The notes under the pieces: generated by a model
The model's input: the letters and a program-made list of their open reading frames with translations, nothing else
Database searches by the model: none
Told to the model about the DNA's origin: nothing
Position numbers and translations under genes: made by a program
Origin: Actinomadura physcomitrii
GTDB taxonomy: Bacteria; Actinomycetota; Actinomycetes; Streptosporangiales; Streptosporangiaceae
DNA: 60,761 nt
Direction of reading: 5' to 3'
Assembly: GCF_008923205.2 (NCBI RefSeq)
Contig: NZ_WBMS02000058.1
Span: forward strand, 1-60,761
In this document: one piece after another, positions 51,167-60,053 of the stretch
Position numbering within the stretch: position 1 is the stretch's first letter
Layout: every line of letters begins with the position of its first letter

Positions 51167-52624
51167 TCAGCCGTAGGGTGCGCGCGACCGAGTCTTCAAC
51201 CGCCCATGGAACCGGGCGTCGGCGAAGACCGGCACCACGACCTGGCGCGGCACGCCCGCACCGGCGCCGGCGCGCACCTTCACGTGCACCGCGCCGCCGG
51301 CCCTGACGCGCACAGTGGTCGTCCTGACGTGCACGCTTTCGGCGGCGACGTGCTCACCGCCCCCCTTGACATGGATGTTGGTGCCGACCGCGACGTCGAC
51401 CAGCACGTCGGGCCCGCCCGCCGTGACACGGACGAACGGGCAGCGCGGATGCCGGTGCACGGGCCGGGGCGGATGCGGATGCGGGTGCTTCTTCGGCGGC
51501 CTGCTCACCGGCGGTGCCGGGACGCCAGATGTCGGACGCGGGGCGGGCCGGTCGGCGGCGGGCACGACCACGGGCCGCGCGCCGGGCGGCGCCGGACGGG
51601 ACGGAGCCGGTGGACGCGGCACGGCCGGTTCCGGTGCCGGTTCCGCGGCCGGCGGACGCGGCGGGGCCTGCACGGCGGCCGGCGGGTCGTGCGCGGGCCG
51701 GACCGGCCGCCTGTCGGACACGAGGACCATCGCGGTGGCGGCCACCGCGGCCGCCACCGCCACCGCGCCGCCGCCCGCGAGCACCTGCTGCTGCCGTCTC
51801 GGCAGGTACCGCAGCCAGGTGAACAGGCCGCCCTTGGACGCGAGCGCCACGCTGGACGCGGTGCCGAGCACCAGCGGTCCGAGCCCCTCGCGCAGCGCCG
51901 TGTTGAGGTCGGCGAGCTCGGCGTGCAGCGCCTTGCAGCCGGCGCAGCCGTCGAGGTGCCGCTGGATCCGGCGGCTCTCGCGCGCGGCGAGCGCGCCCCG
52001 CACGAACGGGCCGAGCCGCTCCAGTGTCGGCCGGCACTCGCGGCGCCTGTCGCCGAGGCCCGCGAGGTGCATCTGCAGGTAGGCCTGCCGGAGCCCTTCG
52101 CGGGCCCGGTAGGCGAGCGCCGCGGCGCCGTTGGCGGTGAGCCCGAGCAGCGCCGCGACCTCGGCGGGCTTGGTGCCCTCGACCTCGGTGTGCCAGAGCA
52201 CCTCCTGCCAGCGGTCGGGCAGCGACCGGTACGCCCGCACGATCATCGAGCGCTCCAGGTCGGCGAGGGCCGGGTCCTCGAAGGGGACGCCCTCGTCGAA
52301 CTCCTCGATCCGGTCGGTGCGGTGGAGGCGGCGGTCGGCGCGCCGCCGGTCGTACACGGCGCGGCGCACGGCGGTGAGCAGGTACGGGCGGAACCCGGTG
52401 TCGGGCCCGGCGCCGCGCCGCAGCACGCCGAGGACCTTGGTGAACGCGTCCTGCACGGCGTCCTCGGCGGCGGCCGCGTCGGACCCGCCGGTCAGGTGCC
52501 GGGCGAGGCCGCGGGCCGCGGCGACGTGCCGCTCGTACAGCACCCCGTACGCCGAGACGTCGCCGTCGCGGACCCGCGAGATGAGCGCCGCGTCCCCGGT
52601 TCCGGTCGTGGCGGGCTCCTCCAC
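51167..52624 (-). CDS. ECF-type sigma factor fused to zinc finger, TM segment and exported tail
   Basis: 485 residues. Sigma region 2 (about 12-90: ALISRVRDGDVSAYGVLYERHV, DAVQDAFTKVL) and region 4 (about 125-185: RSLPDRWQEVLWHTEVEGTKPAEVAALLGLT) are complete. A putative zinc finger of the anti-sigma type follows (HLDGCAGC, about 226-233), then one TM segment (about 284-304), a Pro-rich linker with a His/Pro stretch, and a basic beta-rich tail of about 90 residues that should lie outside the membrane. The sigma factor is thus tethered to the membrane by its own C-terminus. Confidence 0.88.
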   Translation of the reverse strand: MEEPATTGTGDAALISRVRDGDVSAYGVLYERHVAAARGLARHLTGGSDAAAAEDAVQDAFTKVLGVLRRGAGPDTGFRPYLLTAVRRAVYDRRRADRRLHRTDRIEEFDEGVPFEDPALADLERSMIVRAYRSLPDRWQEVLWHTEVEGTKPAEVAALLGLTANGAAALAYRAREGLRQAYLQMHLAGLGDRRRECRPTLERLGPFVRGALAARESRRIQRHLDGCAGCKALHAELADLNTALREGLGPLVLGTASSVALASKGGLFTWLRYLPRRQQQVLAGGGAVAVAAAVAATAMVLVSDRRPVRPAHDPPAAVQAPPRPPAAEPAPEPAVPRPPAPSRPAPPGARPVVVPAADRPAPRPTSGVPAPPVSRPPKKHPHPHPPRPVHRHPRCPFVRVTAGGPDVLVDVAVGTNIHVKGGGEHVAAESVHVRTTTVRVRAGGAVHVKVRAGAGAGVPRQVVVPVFADARFHGRLKTRSRAPYG

Positions 52625-52906
52625 GTGGCCTCCTCACGGGCGCGCCGTCCTTGGCGGGATCTTGCCACCCCGATGATAGCCCATTGTGACGCCTTGACCA
52701 CACATTGTCGCCGACGCCGGCGCTCGACATGGTCGATGTCGCGGATCCGCGTCATGGCGGGGGTGCCGGCGCGTTGGAGGGGCGTGGGCGGTTCCCCAGT
52801 CCGCCCGCCCGGGGTGCGCCCGTTCCGGCGAGGGGGCTGAACGGGTGTGCCCCGCTCCGTCCATCGTCGCAGGCGGAGCGGGGTCCAGGCCGAGGTTCGG
52901 CCGGGT

Positions 52907-54532
52907 TCAGCGGGTGATGGCGGCGCGGCCCATCTCGGTGAGGGCGGTCTCGGCGCGGGGCGTCTCCCACCGGACGGTGCACTGCCTGCCGTTCAGTTCC
53001 ACCGTCGCGATGGCGTTGTCGAACCAGGGCCCGTCGGTCATCCGCCACCGCAGCGGGGGCGCGGGCACCTTCGCCAGCTTGGCCAGCGCCCGGAACGCCC
53101 CGCTCACGCCGCGCACGGACGCGATGCGGTTGGCGCGGCGGATGGTGCCGTCCAGCGGGTTCCGCAGCGGCGAGCAGATGATCTGGGTGATGGCCGACGT
53201 CGTGTCCGGGGCGGTCACCCGGGACAGGCACGAGTAGTGGATGTCGCCGGAGAGGAAGGAGATGCTGGCCGGGGCGGCGCCCCGCTCTCCCCTGCCGACC
53301 GCGATCACGTCCTCGGCCACCTCGCGGAAGGAGCGCTCGAACGCCGCCCAGTGCTCCAGGTCGGCGGCCTGCCGGATCTTCTCGCCGACGGCGGCGGCCC
53401 GCCGCCCCCACGCGCCGCCCGCGACCGCCTCGTTCCACGACTCGGCGTGGTGGATGGTGCGGGGCAGCAGGTAGGGCAGCGAGCTGGCGATGAGCAGGTG
53501 GTCCATGCCGCCCTGGCACTGCCCGTCGAGCCAGCGGAACTCCTCGTCGTCGAGCATGCCGCGGCGGTCGGAGGTCAGCAGCCGGGAGCAGCGGCTGTCG
53601 ACGACGACGAGCCGGGTGCCGCCCCAGTCGTGCGCGTAGCTCCACCGCATGGTGTCGGGCTGCTTGTCGGCGCGCTCGGCGAACTCGTCGAGGATCTTGC
53701 CCGCGTCGCCGCCGTCGTCGGACGCGGCGCGCACCGCCGCGAGCAGCGGGTCGGACGCCCGGTCCTGCGGCGACATGTTCCCGAGGTGCTGGTAGACCCA
53801 GTAGGAGCCGATCCCGCCGGTGATCCGGGCCCGCCACCACGGCTGCGCCCACATCTCCCGCCGCCAGGCGTGGGAGGTGTTCCAGTCGTCCCGGATGTCG
53901 TGGTCGTCGAAGATGGTGAAGGTCGGGACGGTCGACAGCAGCCACCGCACGGCCGGGTCGTCGCGCCAGGCCAGCTTGTACAGGTGGGTGTAGTCCTCGA
54001 AGTCGGCGGCCTCGTCGACGGGCGGCTCGTCCGCGGCGCGCCGGCCGCGGATGAACTCCTTCATCTCCTCGCTCAGCTCGTCGGCGTACACCTGGTCGCC
54101 GACCATCAGCAGGACGTCGGGCCAGGCCGCGTCGCCGCCGGACATGAGCCGGTGCGCGAACGCGGTGAGCGCGTCGTACCCGAACTCTTCCGGGGTGCCG
54201 GGGGAGCGGCGGCACGACCCGAACGAGATGCGCAGCGTCCCGCCGGTGTCGAGGGTCCGGATCCGGCTGGGCGGCTGGTCCGAGCCGGGTTCCGGCCAGA
54301 CCGTCTCGCCGTCGATGACCACTTCGTAGGGGACGCGGGCGCCGGGTTCGAGGCCGTCGACCTCCACGATCGCGTAGTGGTGGCCGTGCGCGGTGAACGT
54401 GCGGGAGCCCGCGTCCACTCCGTGCTCGCGGGCGACCACGCGGACCTCGCAGGGGCGGTCGGTCTCCACCCAGATCGTCGCGGTGCGGGCGCTCACGTGG
54501 CGGAGGTGGGGGCCGAGTGCCAAAGCGGTCAT
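52907..54532 (-). CDS. PhoD-type alkaline phosphatase/phosphodiesterase
   Basis: 541 residues from ATG 54532. A fibronectin-like N-terminal beta domain (1-90) precedes the metallophosphatase core: RISFGSCRRS, LLMVGDQVYADE, FTIFDDHDIRDDWN, RLVVVDSR, and ISFLSGDIHYS, supplying the Fe/Ca site residues. No Tat or Sec signal is seen at this start, unlike many PhoD enzymes, so it may be intracellular, or the start may be wrong. It releases phosphate from esters or diesters. Confidence 0.9.
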   Translation of the reverse strand: MTALALGPHLRHVSARTATIWVETDRPCEVRVVAREHGVDAGSRTFTAHGHHYAIVEVDGLEPGARVPYEVVIDGETVWPEPGSDQPPSRIRTLDTGGTLRISFGSCRRSPGTPEEFGYDALTAFAHRLMSGGDAAWPDVLLMVGDQVYADELSEEMKEFIRGRRAADEPPVDEAADFEDYTHLYKLAWRDDPAVRWLLSTVPTFTIFDDHDIRDDWNTSHAWRREMWAQPWWRARITGGIGSYWVYQHLGNMSPQDRASDPLLAAVRAASDDGGDAGKILDEFAERADKQPDTMRWSYAHDWGGTRLVVVDSRCSRLLTSDRRGMLDDEEFRWLDGQCQGGMDHLLIASSLPYLLPRTIHHAESWNEAVAGGAWGRRAAAVGEKIRQAADLEHWAAFERSFREVAEDVIAVGRGERGAAPASISFLSGDIHYSCLSRVTAPDTTSAITQIICSPLRNPLDGTIRRANRIASVRGVSGAFRALAKLAKVPAPPLRWRMTDGPWFDNAIATVELNGRQCTVRWETPRAETALTEMGRAAITR

Positions 54533-54581
54533 AGAAGGTCTCTCTAGCGGAACCCGGCGCGCCGCGTCCACCCCGATGCGG

Positions 54582-55574
54582 TCAGTGCCCGCCGCCGTCG
54601 AGGAACGCGGCTTCGGTTTCCGGGGCGAGTCCTACGTCGGGACGGTCCGGACGTCGCGGTGCCTGCCCGCCTACGGACCGCATCCAGTTCCAGGTGTCTT
54701 CCACCGTCTCCCCTATGGGCCGGCATCGCAGGCCGGTGGCGAGCGCCTTGGTGACGTCGCCCTGGTGCAGGGTTTCGTGCTCCTCGCCGGGCGGTAGCCA
54801 GATGGGGAGCTGCGTCCACGGTTCGATACCGGCCTTGAGGATCGGCTCCGGGGACGTCCATACGAACTCGGCGTCGGACCCGGTCGTGCGGGCGCACGCG
54901 GCCAGGAGTTCGCCCATCGTCGTGTGGCCTGGCCGGCTCACCAGGTTGTACGGGCCGCTGAGGCCGCGTTCAATGGCGCCGAGTGTCCAGGCGGCCAGGT
55001 CGCGGACGTCGATGTACTGGAGCGGCAGGTCGCGCGGGCCCGGCGCCAGGACCCGTCCCGCGCGCGCTACGCGGGTGAGCCACCAGGGCAGGCGTCCGAG
55101 GTTCTCGTAGGGCCCGAGTATCAGGCCCGCACGGACGAGCAGGGCGCGGTCGCCGAACGCGTCGATCGCCGCGAGTTCGCCGCCGCGCTTGGACTCCGCA
55201 TAGGGGACCTGACCGTCGTCCTTGGAGCCTTCTACGACGTCGGCGGTCTCGTCCAGCCCGGCGCCCGCCGGGTACGCGTAGACGGACCGGCTGGAGATGT
55301 AGACGTACCGCTCGACCCGTCCCTTAAGGAACCGGGCCGCGTCGCGGACGACGGACGGCTCGGCCGACCACGTGTCGACCACCGCGTCCCACTTCCCGTC
55401 GGCGAGCGGAGCGAGGCCGTCCCGCGCGGTCCGGTCGCCGTGCAGGGCCGTCACGCCGTCCGGCGGTTCGTGGCGGCCCCGGTGGAAGACGGTCACGTCC
55501 CAGCCGCGATCCAGCGCCGCGTCGGTGATGGCGCGCCCGACGAACTCCGTACCGCCCAGCATCAGAAGTCTCAT
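54582..55574 (-). CDS. NAD-dependent epimerase/dehydratase-like SDR
   Basis: 330 residues. The N-terminus MRLLMLGGTEFVGRAITDAAL is an extended-SDR Rossmann motif; YVYISSRSVY and the active-site YAESK follow, and the C-terminus has GPYNLVSRPGHTTMGELL. It resembles mRNA-binding-like or isoflavone-reductase-like actinobacterial epimerases; substrate unknown. TACAGT (55582-55587 on the minus strand) lies 7 bases before ATG. A GTACGT/ACGTAC inverted repeat sits right upstream, overlapping the promoter. Confidence 0.88.
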   Translation of the reverse strand: MRLLMLGGTEFVGRAITDAALDRGWDVTVFHRGRHEPPDGVTALHGDRTARDGLAPLADGKWDAVVDTWSAEPSVVRDAARFLKGRVERYVYISSRSVYAYPAGAGLDETADVVEGSKDDGQVPYAESKRGGELAAIDAFGDRALLVRAGLILGPYENLGRLPWWLTRVARAGRVLAPGPRDLPLQYIDVRDLAAWTLGAIERGLSGPYNLVSRPGHTTMGELLAACARTTGSDAEFVWTSPEPILKAGIEPWTQLPIWLPPGEEHETLHQGDVTKALATGLRCRPIGETVEDTWNWMRSVGGQAPRRPDRPDVGLAPETEAAFLDGGGH

Positions 55575-55581
55575 GCCGCGG

Positions 55582-55606
55582 ACTGTACGTTCTGTACCTT
55601 ACGTAC
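55582..55606 (-). promoter_or_regulatory. TetR-like operator within the epimerase promoter
   Basis: GTACGT (55585-55590) and ACGTAC (55601-55606) are inverted repeats 10 bases apart, with a third GTAC between them at 55594-55597. The -10 TACAGT overlaps the left half. It resembles a TetR-family operator; the nearby TetR gene is reduced to a fragment. Confidence 0.65.
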
Positions 55607-55632
55607 GGGAGCGTTGCACGCTCCCGGCGAAA

Positions 55633-55683
55633 TCACATGCCGCGCTCGGGGTGCGCGGCGAAGCCCCGCAGCAGCGTGTCCAC
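55633..55683 (-). pseudogene. C-terminal scrap of a TetR-family regulator
   Basis: The minus strand ends a frame reading VDTLLRGFAAHPERGM then TGA at 55633-55635; DTLLRG near the C-terminus is a common TetR-family ending. Only about 16 codons remain; the DNA-binding half is missing and the sequence continues as the SDR fragment on the other strand. Confidence 0.55.
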
Positions 55684-56041
55684 GTGGCACCTCGGCCCCA
55701 TCCCCTACACGACCGCGAAGGCGGCGCTGACCGCGTTCGGCGAGGCCCTCGCCCACGAGTTCGGGCCGCGCGGCGTCCGCGTCAACACCGTCTCGCCGGG
55801 CGCCACCCGCACCGCCATGTGGGAGTCGCCGGACGGCTACGGCGCCGAGCTGGCCGCGACCCTCGGCGTGGACCAGGAACAGCTCATCGGCATGATCCCC
55901 GACCGGATCGGCATGGTCACCGGGCGGCTCGTCGAGCCCGCCGAGGTCGCCGCGCTCATCGCCTACCTCGCCTCCCCGATCGCCGCGAGCACCACCGGCA
56001 CCGATCACCTCATCGACGGAGGCGCGGTCAAAACCGCCTGA
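55684..56041 (+). pseudogene. 5'-truncated short-chain dehydrogenase/reductase
   Basis: The frame (open from about 55637) is recognisable from PIPYTTAKAALTAFGEALAHEFGPRGVRVNTVSPGATRTAM (a run of adjoining family segments), with the catalytic Tyr-x3-Lys, and ends GTDHLIDGGAVKTA, the normal SDR C-terminus. The whole N-terminal half with the TGxxxGxG nucleotide-binding motif and catalytic serine is missing. It cannot be an active dehydrogenase. Confidence 0.85.
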
Positions 56042-56060
56042 AGAGGGATAACGTCGAAGT

Positions 56061-56753
56061 GTGGGCTTCGACATCGTCCGCGACCTGCCGCCGGCACTCC
56101 ACGACCGGGCCGCCGCCTGGACCTTCATCAGGGAGTTCGCCGCAAGCTGGGGCCTGCCCCTCGGCATCGAGGACGGCACGCCGGAAGCGGAACTGGCCGA
56201 GGCCGAGGAGCGGCTCGGCCTCCGGCTGCCCGCCGCCGTCCGCGAGGCGTACGCGCTGTTCGGACGCCGCCCCGACCTGCACAGCAACCTCGACACCCTG
56301 CTGAGCCCCGGCGAGCTGGCCGTCGAGCACGGCGCCCTGGTCTTCCGGGAGGAGAACCAGGGCGCGGCGCGCTGGGGCGTCCTGCTGGACGCCCTCGGCG
56401 GCGACGACCCGCCCGTCCACATCCGCGCGGACCTCGCCGACAAGTACGCCGAGCTGTGGGAGCCGTGGACCGACCGGTTCTCGGCGGCCGTCCTGGAGAT
56501 CGTCCTGGCGGAGTCGACGCAGGGCCCCGAGGAGCTGTGCGACTCCCGCGCCCTCGGCGCCGGCGAGGACGACGAGCTGGCCCGCCGCTTCGCGCTCGTC
56601 CCGTTCCCGACGGAGGGCGGCCAGAACTACTACACCGTCCCGGGCGTGCTGCTGTCCGACGGCGGCGGCGACTGGCTCTCCGTCCGCGCCCGCGACCCCG
56701 ACACCCTCGACCGGTTCCGCACCCTGCTCCCGGGCGACTGGCTCAACGCCTGA
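56061..56753 (+). CDS. SMI1/KNR4-family protein
   Basis: 230 residues from GTG 56061. The SMI1/KNR4 core is visible as AELAEAEERLGLRLPAAVREAYALFGRRPDL and LLSPGELAVEHGALVFREENQGAARWGV. In bacteria this family often supplies immunity proteins to contact-dependent toxins, but no toxin lies beside it. It begins 19 bases after the broken SDR gene. Complete in length, so it is probably functional. Confidence 0.88.
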   Translation: MGFDIVRDLPPALHDRAAAWTFIREFAASWGLPLGIEDGTPEAELAEAEERLGLRLPAAVREAYALFGRRPDLHSNLDTLLSPGELAVEHGALVFREENQGAARWGVLLDALGGDDPPVHIRADLADKYAELWEPWTDRFSAAVLEIVLAESTQGPEELCDSRALGAGEDDELARRFALVPFPTEGGQNYYTVPGVLLSDGGGDWLSVRARDPDTLDRFRTLLPGDWLNA

Positions 56754-56794
56754 CCGGCCCCGGACGGCTGTCTTCCCAGCCCGTGGACCAGTCT

Positions 56795-57075
56795 GCGGGT
56801 GGTGGCGGCAATTACCTGGAGTCGTGGTCGACGATTCTTCAGGGAAACGGCTATTCCCCCGCGGAGGCGACGGCTGCCGCCCGCACCGTGCTTCCCGACA
56901 TCCTGCATTACGATCGCAACAGCCCCGCCGCCTACCCCAACGGGCGTGCTCTCACCGACGACGTCTTCATGGCCCGCATGGCCTTCCTGCCCAACGGAAA
57001 GCCGGGAATGGCGGAGTCGCGCCGCATGCCGACCTTTTGCCTGACTTCCCCTATCTCGGCCTGCCGAACACCTGA
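56795..57075 (+). pseudogene. 3' remnant of a DUF4331 protein with a frameshift
   Basis: One frame reads YSPAEATAAARTVLPDILHY, then PAAYPNGRALTDDVFMARMAFLPNGK; the family's last segment, APHADLLPDFPYLGLPNT followed by TGA (57073-57075), is in another frame. The shift lies at about 57000-57015. The first several hundred codons are absent. DUF4331 proteins are usually exported and of unknown function. Confidence 0.7.
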
Positions 57076-57537
57076 CCCCGTGCACGGCCACCCGGTCCGC
57101 AGTCCTACGCCTGACGGGCCCGCGCGGACGCCGGGCCGATACGGGTCATGTGACCGATTCGGAAGGCGGCGGGAACCGCCTAGCGTCGCAGCCGGTGGAC
57201 GCCGGTCGAAGGCGAGCGGACCGAGGACGCGGGGTGGGCCATGGGGATCGAGGAGCAGCTGCCGAGCCCGGCGCCGGGCATCTCGCCGTCCCGGCCCTCC
57301 CGGCGCCCGCTCCCGGCCCGTCCGGCATAGCGTTCACTCTCACGCCATTGCAACCAGTGCGCGAGTGGATCGTTGCGTTATACTCCAAGCCGTTGCAACA
57401 ATATTCGAGCATCTACCTGCGAAACTGGTCCTATCGCGCAACGAACTCCTTGCCGAGATTGGAAAAGCAACGTAGCGTTTGCGTTGTCAGAAACAAGCGG
57501 GCCGGATCGTCCGGCCCCTCTCAGCAAGGAGCACCCG
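57076..57537 (+). promoter_or_regulatory. Upstream region of the DUF4097-ABC operon with GTTGC/GCAAC motifs
   Basis: No gene is evident. From 57330 the sequence becomes less GC-rich and holds six short motifs: TTGCAAC (57348-57354), GTTGC (57372-57376), the palindrome GTTGCAAC (57392-57399), GCAAC (57438-57442), GCAAC (57467-57471) and GTTG (57483-57486). TATACT (57379-57384) is a good -10. A hairpin GGGCCGG/CCGGCCC (57499-57505, 57511-57517) lies just before the AAGGAG of the DUF4097 gene and could act as an attenuator. Confidence 0.6.
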
Positions 57538-58203
57538 ATGGACACCTTCGCCACCCCCGCCCCGATCACCGCCGTCTTCGAGGTCCCGGCCGGGCGGGTG
57601 CAGGTCATCGCCGCCGACCGCGCCGACACCACCGTGGACGTCCGCCCCGCCAACCCGTCCAAGAACCGCGACGTCAAGGCCGCCGAGCAGGTCACCGTCG
57701 CCTTCACCGACGGGACGCTGACCGTGAAGGCGGCGACCGGAAACCGCTACTTCGGCCCGTCCGGCGCGGTCGAGGTGACGGTGCGGCTGCCGGCCGGATC
57801 CCGTATCCAGGGCAGGGCCGAAGCGGCCGAGTTCCGCGGCGTCGGACGGCTGGGCGAGGTCGCCTTCGACGGCGCCTACCGCACCCTCAAGATCGACGAA
57901 GCCGCCGGCGTGCAGTTGACCGCCACCGACGCCGACGTGCAGGTCGGCCACCTGGGCGGCCCCGCCGACATCAGCACCGCCCGCGGCGACATCAGCATCA
58001 CCCGCGCCGCCGGACCCGGCCGGGTGCAGCTGCGCACCCGCTCGGGTGACATCACCATCGCCGCCGCGCCCGGCCTCTCGGCCGCGCTGGACGCCGGCAC
58101 CGCCCTGGGCCGGATCACCAACAGCCTGGCCGGCAATGGCACCACCGAGCTGGACATCCACGCCACCACCGACCACGGCGACATCACCGCCCGCACCCTC
58201 TGA
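57538..58203 (+). CDS. DUF4097-family beta-strand-repeat protein
   Basis: 221 residues from ATG 57538 with AAGGAG upstream. It starts TPAPITAVFEVPAGRVQVIAADRADTTVDVRPAN and continues with short beta-helical repeats (ADISTARGDISITRAAG, VQLRTRSGDITIAAAPG, TTDHGDITARTL). No signal peptide or TM segment is seen, so it is cytoplasmic, unlike most membrane-linked DUF4097 proteins. It is the first gene of an operon with a DrrA/DrrB-type exporter; such trios are common in actinobacteria. Its role in the exporter is unknown. Confidence 0.88.
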   Translation: MDTFATPAPITAVFEVPAGRVQVIAADRADTTVDVRPANPSKNRDVKAAEQVTVAFTDGTLTVKAATGNRYFGPSGAVEVTVRLPAGSRIQGRAEAAEFRGVGRLGEVAFDGAYRTLKIDEAAGVQLTATDADVQVGHLGGPADISTARGDISITRAAGPGRVQLRTRSGDITIAAAPGLSAALDAGTALGRITNSLAGNGTTELDIHATTDHGDITARTL

Positions 58204-58230
58204 CCCCCGCCTTCCCTTAAGGAGTCCCCG

Positions 58231-59211
58231 ATGACGAACCTGGCGATCGAGGCGGTCGGGCTGCGCAAGTCCTACCGCGACAAGACCGGCGAGAAGATCG
58301 TGCTGGACGGTATCGACCTGGCCGTCCCCGAAGCGACGATCTTTTCCCTACTCGGCCCCAACGGCGCAGGCAAGACAACGACCGTGCAGATCCTGTCCAC
58401 GCTGATCGGCGCCGACGCCGGGCAGGTCCGGGTCGCCGGCCACGACCTGAACAGCCGGCCCGACGACGTGCGCGGCGCGATCGGGGTCACCGGCCAGTAC
58501 TCGGCGGTCGACAAGCTGCTCACCGGCCGGGAGAACCTGCAGCTGATGGCCGACCTGCACCATCTCACCCGCCGCGACGGCAAGCGCAAGGCCGCCGAGC
58601 TGCTGGAGCGGTTCGACCTGGTCGAGGCCGCCGACAAGCCCGCCTCCAGCTACTCCGGCGGCATGGCCCGCCGCCTGGATCTGGCGATGACCCTGGTCGG
58701 CGACCCCCGCCTGATCTTCCTGGACGAACCCACCACCGGGCTGGACCCGCGCAGCCGCCGCACCATGTGGAGCATCGTCGGCGACCTGGTCACCGCCGGC
58801 ACCACCATCTTCCTCACCACCCAGTACCTGGAGGAAGCCGACGAGCTCGCCGACCACATCGCCCTGCTCGACCGCGGCCACCTCATCGCCGAAGGCACCC
58901 CTGACCAGCTCAAACGCCTCATCCCCGGCGGCCACATCTCGCTGACCTTCACCCACGACGACGCCGTGAAGGACGCGCTGTCCGCACTCGGACAGGGGTT
59001 CCTCGACCCCGCCGACGACGACCGCCGCACCCTGCAGATCCCCTCCGACGGCAGCGTCGCCTCCCTGCGCGACCTGCTCACCCGCCTGGAGACCGCCGGG
59101 ATCGAACCCACCGACCTCAGCGTCCACACCCCCGACCTCGACGACGTCTTCCTCACCCTCACCGGCCAACCCCACCACCACGACGAGCAGAAGCAGGAGA
59201 CCGCCCGATGA
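58231..59211 (+). CDS. ABC exporter ATPase, DrrA/daunorubicin-resistance type
   Basis: 326 residues. Walker A GPNGAGKTTT (about 39-48), the signature SYSGGMARRLD, Walker B LIFLDEPTTGLD and the switch region TTQYLEEADELADH are all intact, followed by the DrrA-type C-terminal domain. It energises export of a hydrophobic compound with the DrrB-like permease, whose start overlaps its stop (ATGA, 59208-59211). GGAG precedes its ATG. Substrate unknown. Confidence 0.95.
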   Translation: MTNLAIEAVGLRKSYRDKTGEKIVLDGIDLAVPEATIFSLLGPNGAGKTTTVQILSTLIGADAGQVRVAGHDLNSRPDDVRGAIGVTGQYSAVDKLLTGRENLQLMADLHHLTRRDGKRKAAELLERFDLVEAADKPASSYSGGMARRLDLAMTLVGDPRLIFLDEPTTGLDPRSRRTMWSIVGDLVTAGTTIFLTTQYLEEADELADHIALLDRGHLIAEGTPDQLKRLIPGGHISLTFTHDDAVKDALSALGQGFLDPADDDRRTLQIPSDGSVASLRDLLTRLETAGIEPTDLSVHTPDLDDVFLTLTGQPHHHDEQKQETAR

Positions 59212-59987
59212 GCACCCTGTCCCTCGCCGCGCGCGACTCGGCGACCATGACCCGCCGCCAGCTCAAGCGCCTGGTCCGCTACCCGTCCATGACCGTCCAG
59301 CTGGTCATCACCCCGGTGATCATCCTGCTGCTGTTCGTCTACGTCCTGGGCGGCACCCTGGGCAACGGCCTGGAGCACGGCGGGGGACGCGACGCCTACA
59401 TCGACTACGTGCTGCCCGGCATCCTGCTCATGGCCGTGGCCACCGGCGCCACCGGCACCGCCGTCATGGTCGCCACCGACATGACCGAAGGCATCATCGC
59501 CCGCTTCCGCACCATGCGGATCTCCCGCGCCTCCGTCCTGACCGGCCACGTCGTCGCCGCCGTCGTCCAGCAGGTCATCGGCCTGGCCGTCGTCATCGGC
59601 ATCGCCCTGGCCATCGGGTTCCGCCCGAACGCCACGGCCCTGGACTGGCTCGCGGCCGCCGCCATGCTCGTCCTGTTCGCCCTGGCCATCACCTGGCTGT
59701 CGGTCGCGCTCGGCCTGAAGTCCGCCACCCCCGAGGCCGCCAGCAACGCCCCCATGCCCCTGGTCCTGCTGCCGTTTCTGGGCAGCGGATTCGTCCCCAC
59801 CGACTCCATGCCCACCGCCCTGCGCTGGTTCGCCGACTACCAGCCCTTCACCCCCATCATGCAGACCATCCGCGGCCTGCTCCTCGGCACCCACATCGGC
59901 GACGACGCCGCCATCGCCACCGCCTGGTGCACCGGCATCGCCCTCGCGTCCTACCTGTGGGCCAAGCACACCTTCAACAAAGCCTGA
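59208..59987 (+). CDS. ABC-2 type permease, DrrB-like
   Basis: 259 residues with about six TM segments and the ABC-2 layout (LVITPVIILLLFVYVLGG..., YVLPGILLMAVATGATGTAVMV, IIARFRTMRISRASVLTGHV, FLGSGFVPTDSMPTALRWFADYQPFTP). It is the membrane half of the exporter encoded with the DrrA-like ATPase. A terminator follows. Confidence 0.94.
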   Translation: MSTLSLAARDSATMTRRQLKRLVRYPSMTVQLVITPVIILLLFVYVLGGTLGNGLEHGGGRDAYIDYVLPGILLMAVATGATGTAVMVATDMTEGIIARFRTMRISRASVLTGHVVAAVVQQVIGLAVVIGIALAIGFRPNATALDWLAAAAMLVLFALAITWLSVALGLKSATPEAASNAPMPLVLLPFLGSGFVPTDSMPTALRWFADYQPFTPIMQTIRGLLLGTHIGDDAAIATAWCTGIALASYLWAKHTFNKA

Positions 59988-60006
59988 CCCCCATGCCCGG
60001 CCGAAC

Positions 60007-60038
60007 AGGGCCGCCAGACCACCCGGTCCGGCGGCCCT
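60007..60038 (+). terminator. Terminator of the DUF4097-DrrAB operon
   Basis: AGGGCCGCC (60007-60015) pairs with GGCGGCCCT (60030-60038), with an inner GACC/GGTC pairing, 20 bases after the permease stop. Confidence 0.8.
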
Positions 60039-60053
60039 GAGCCTTTCCGGAAG

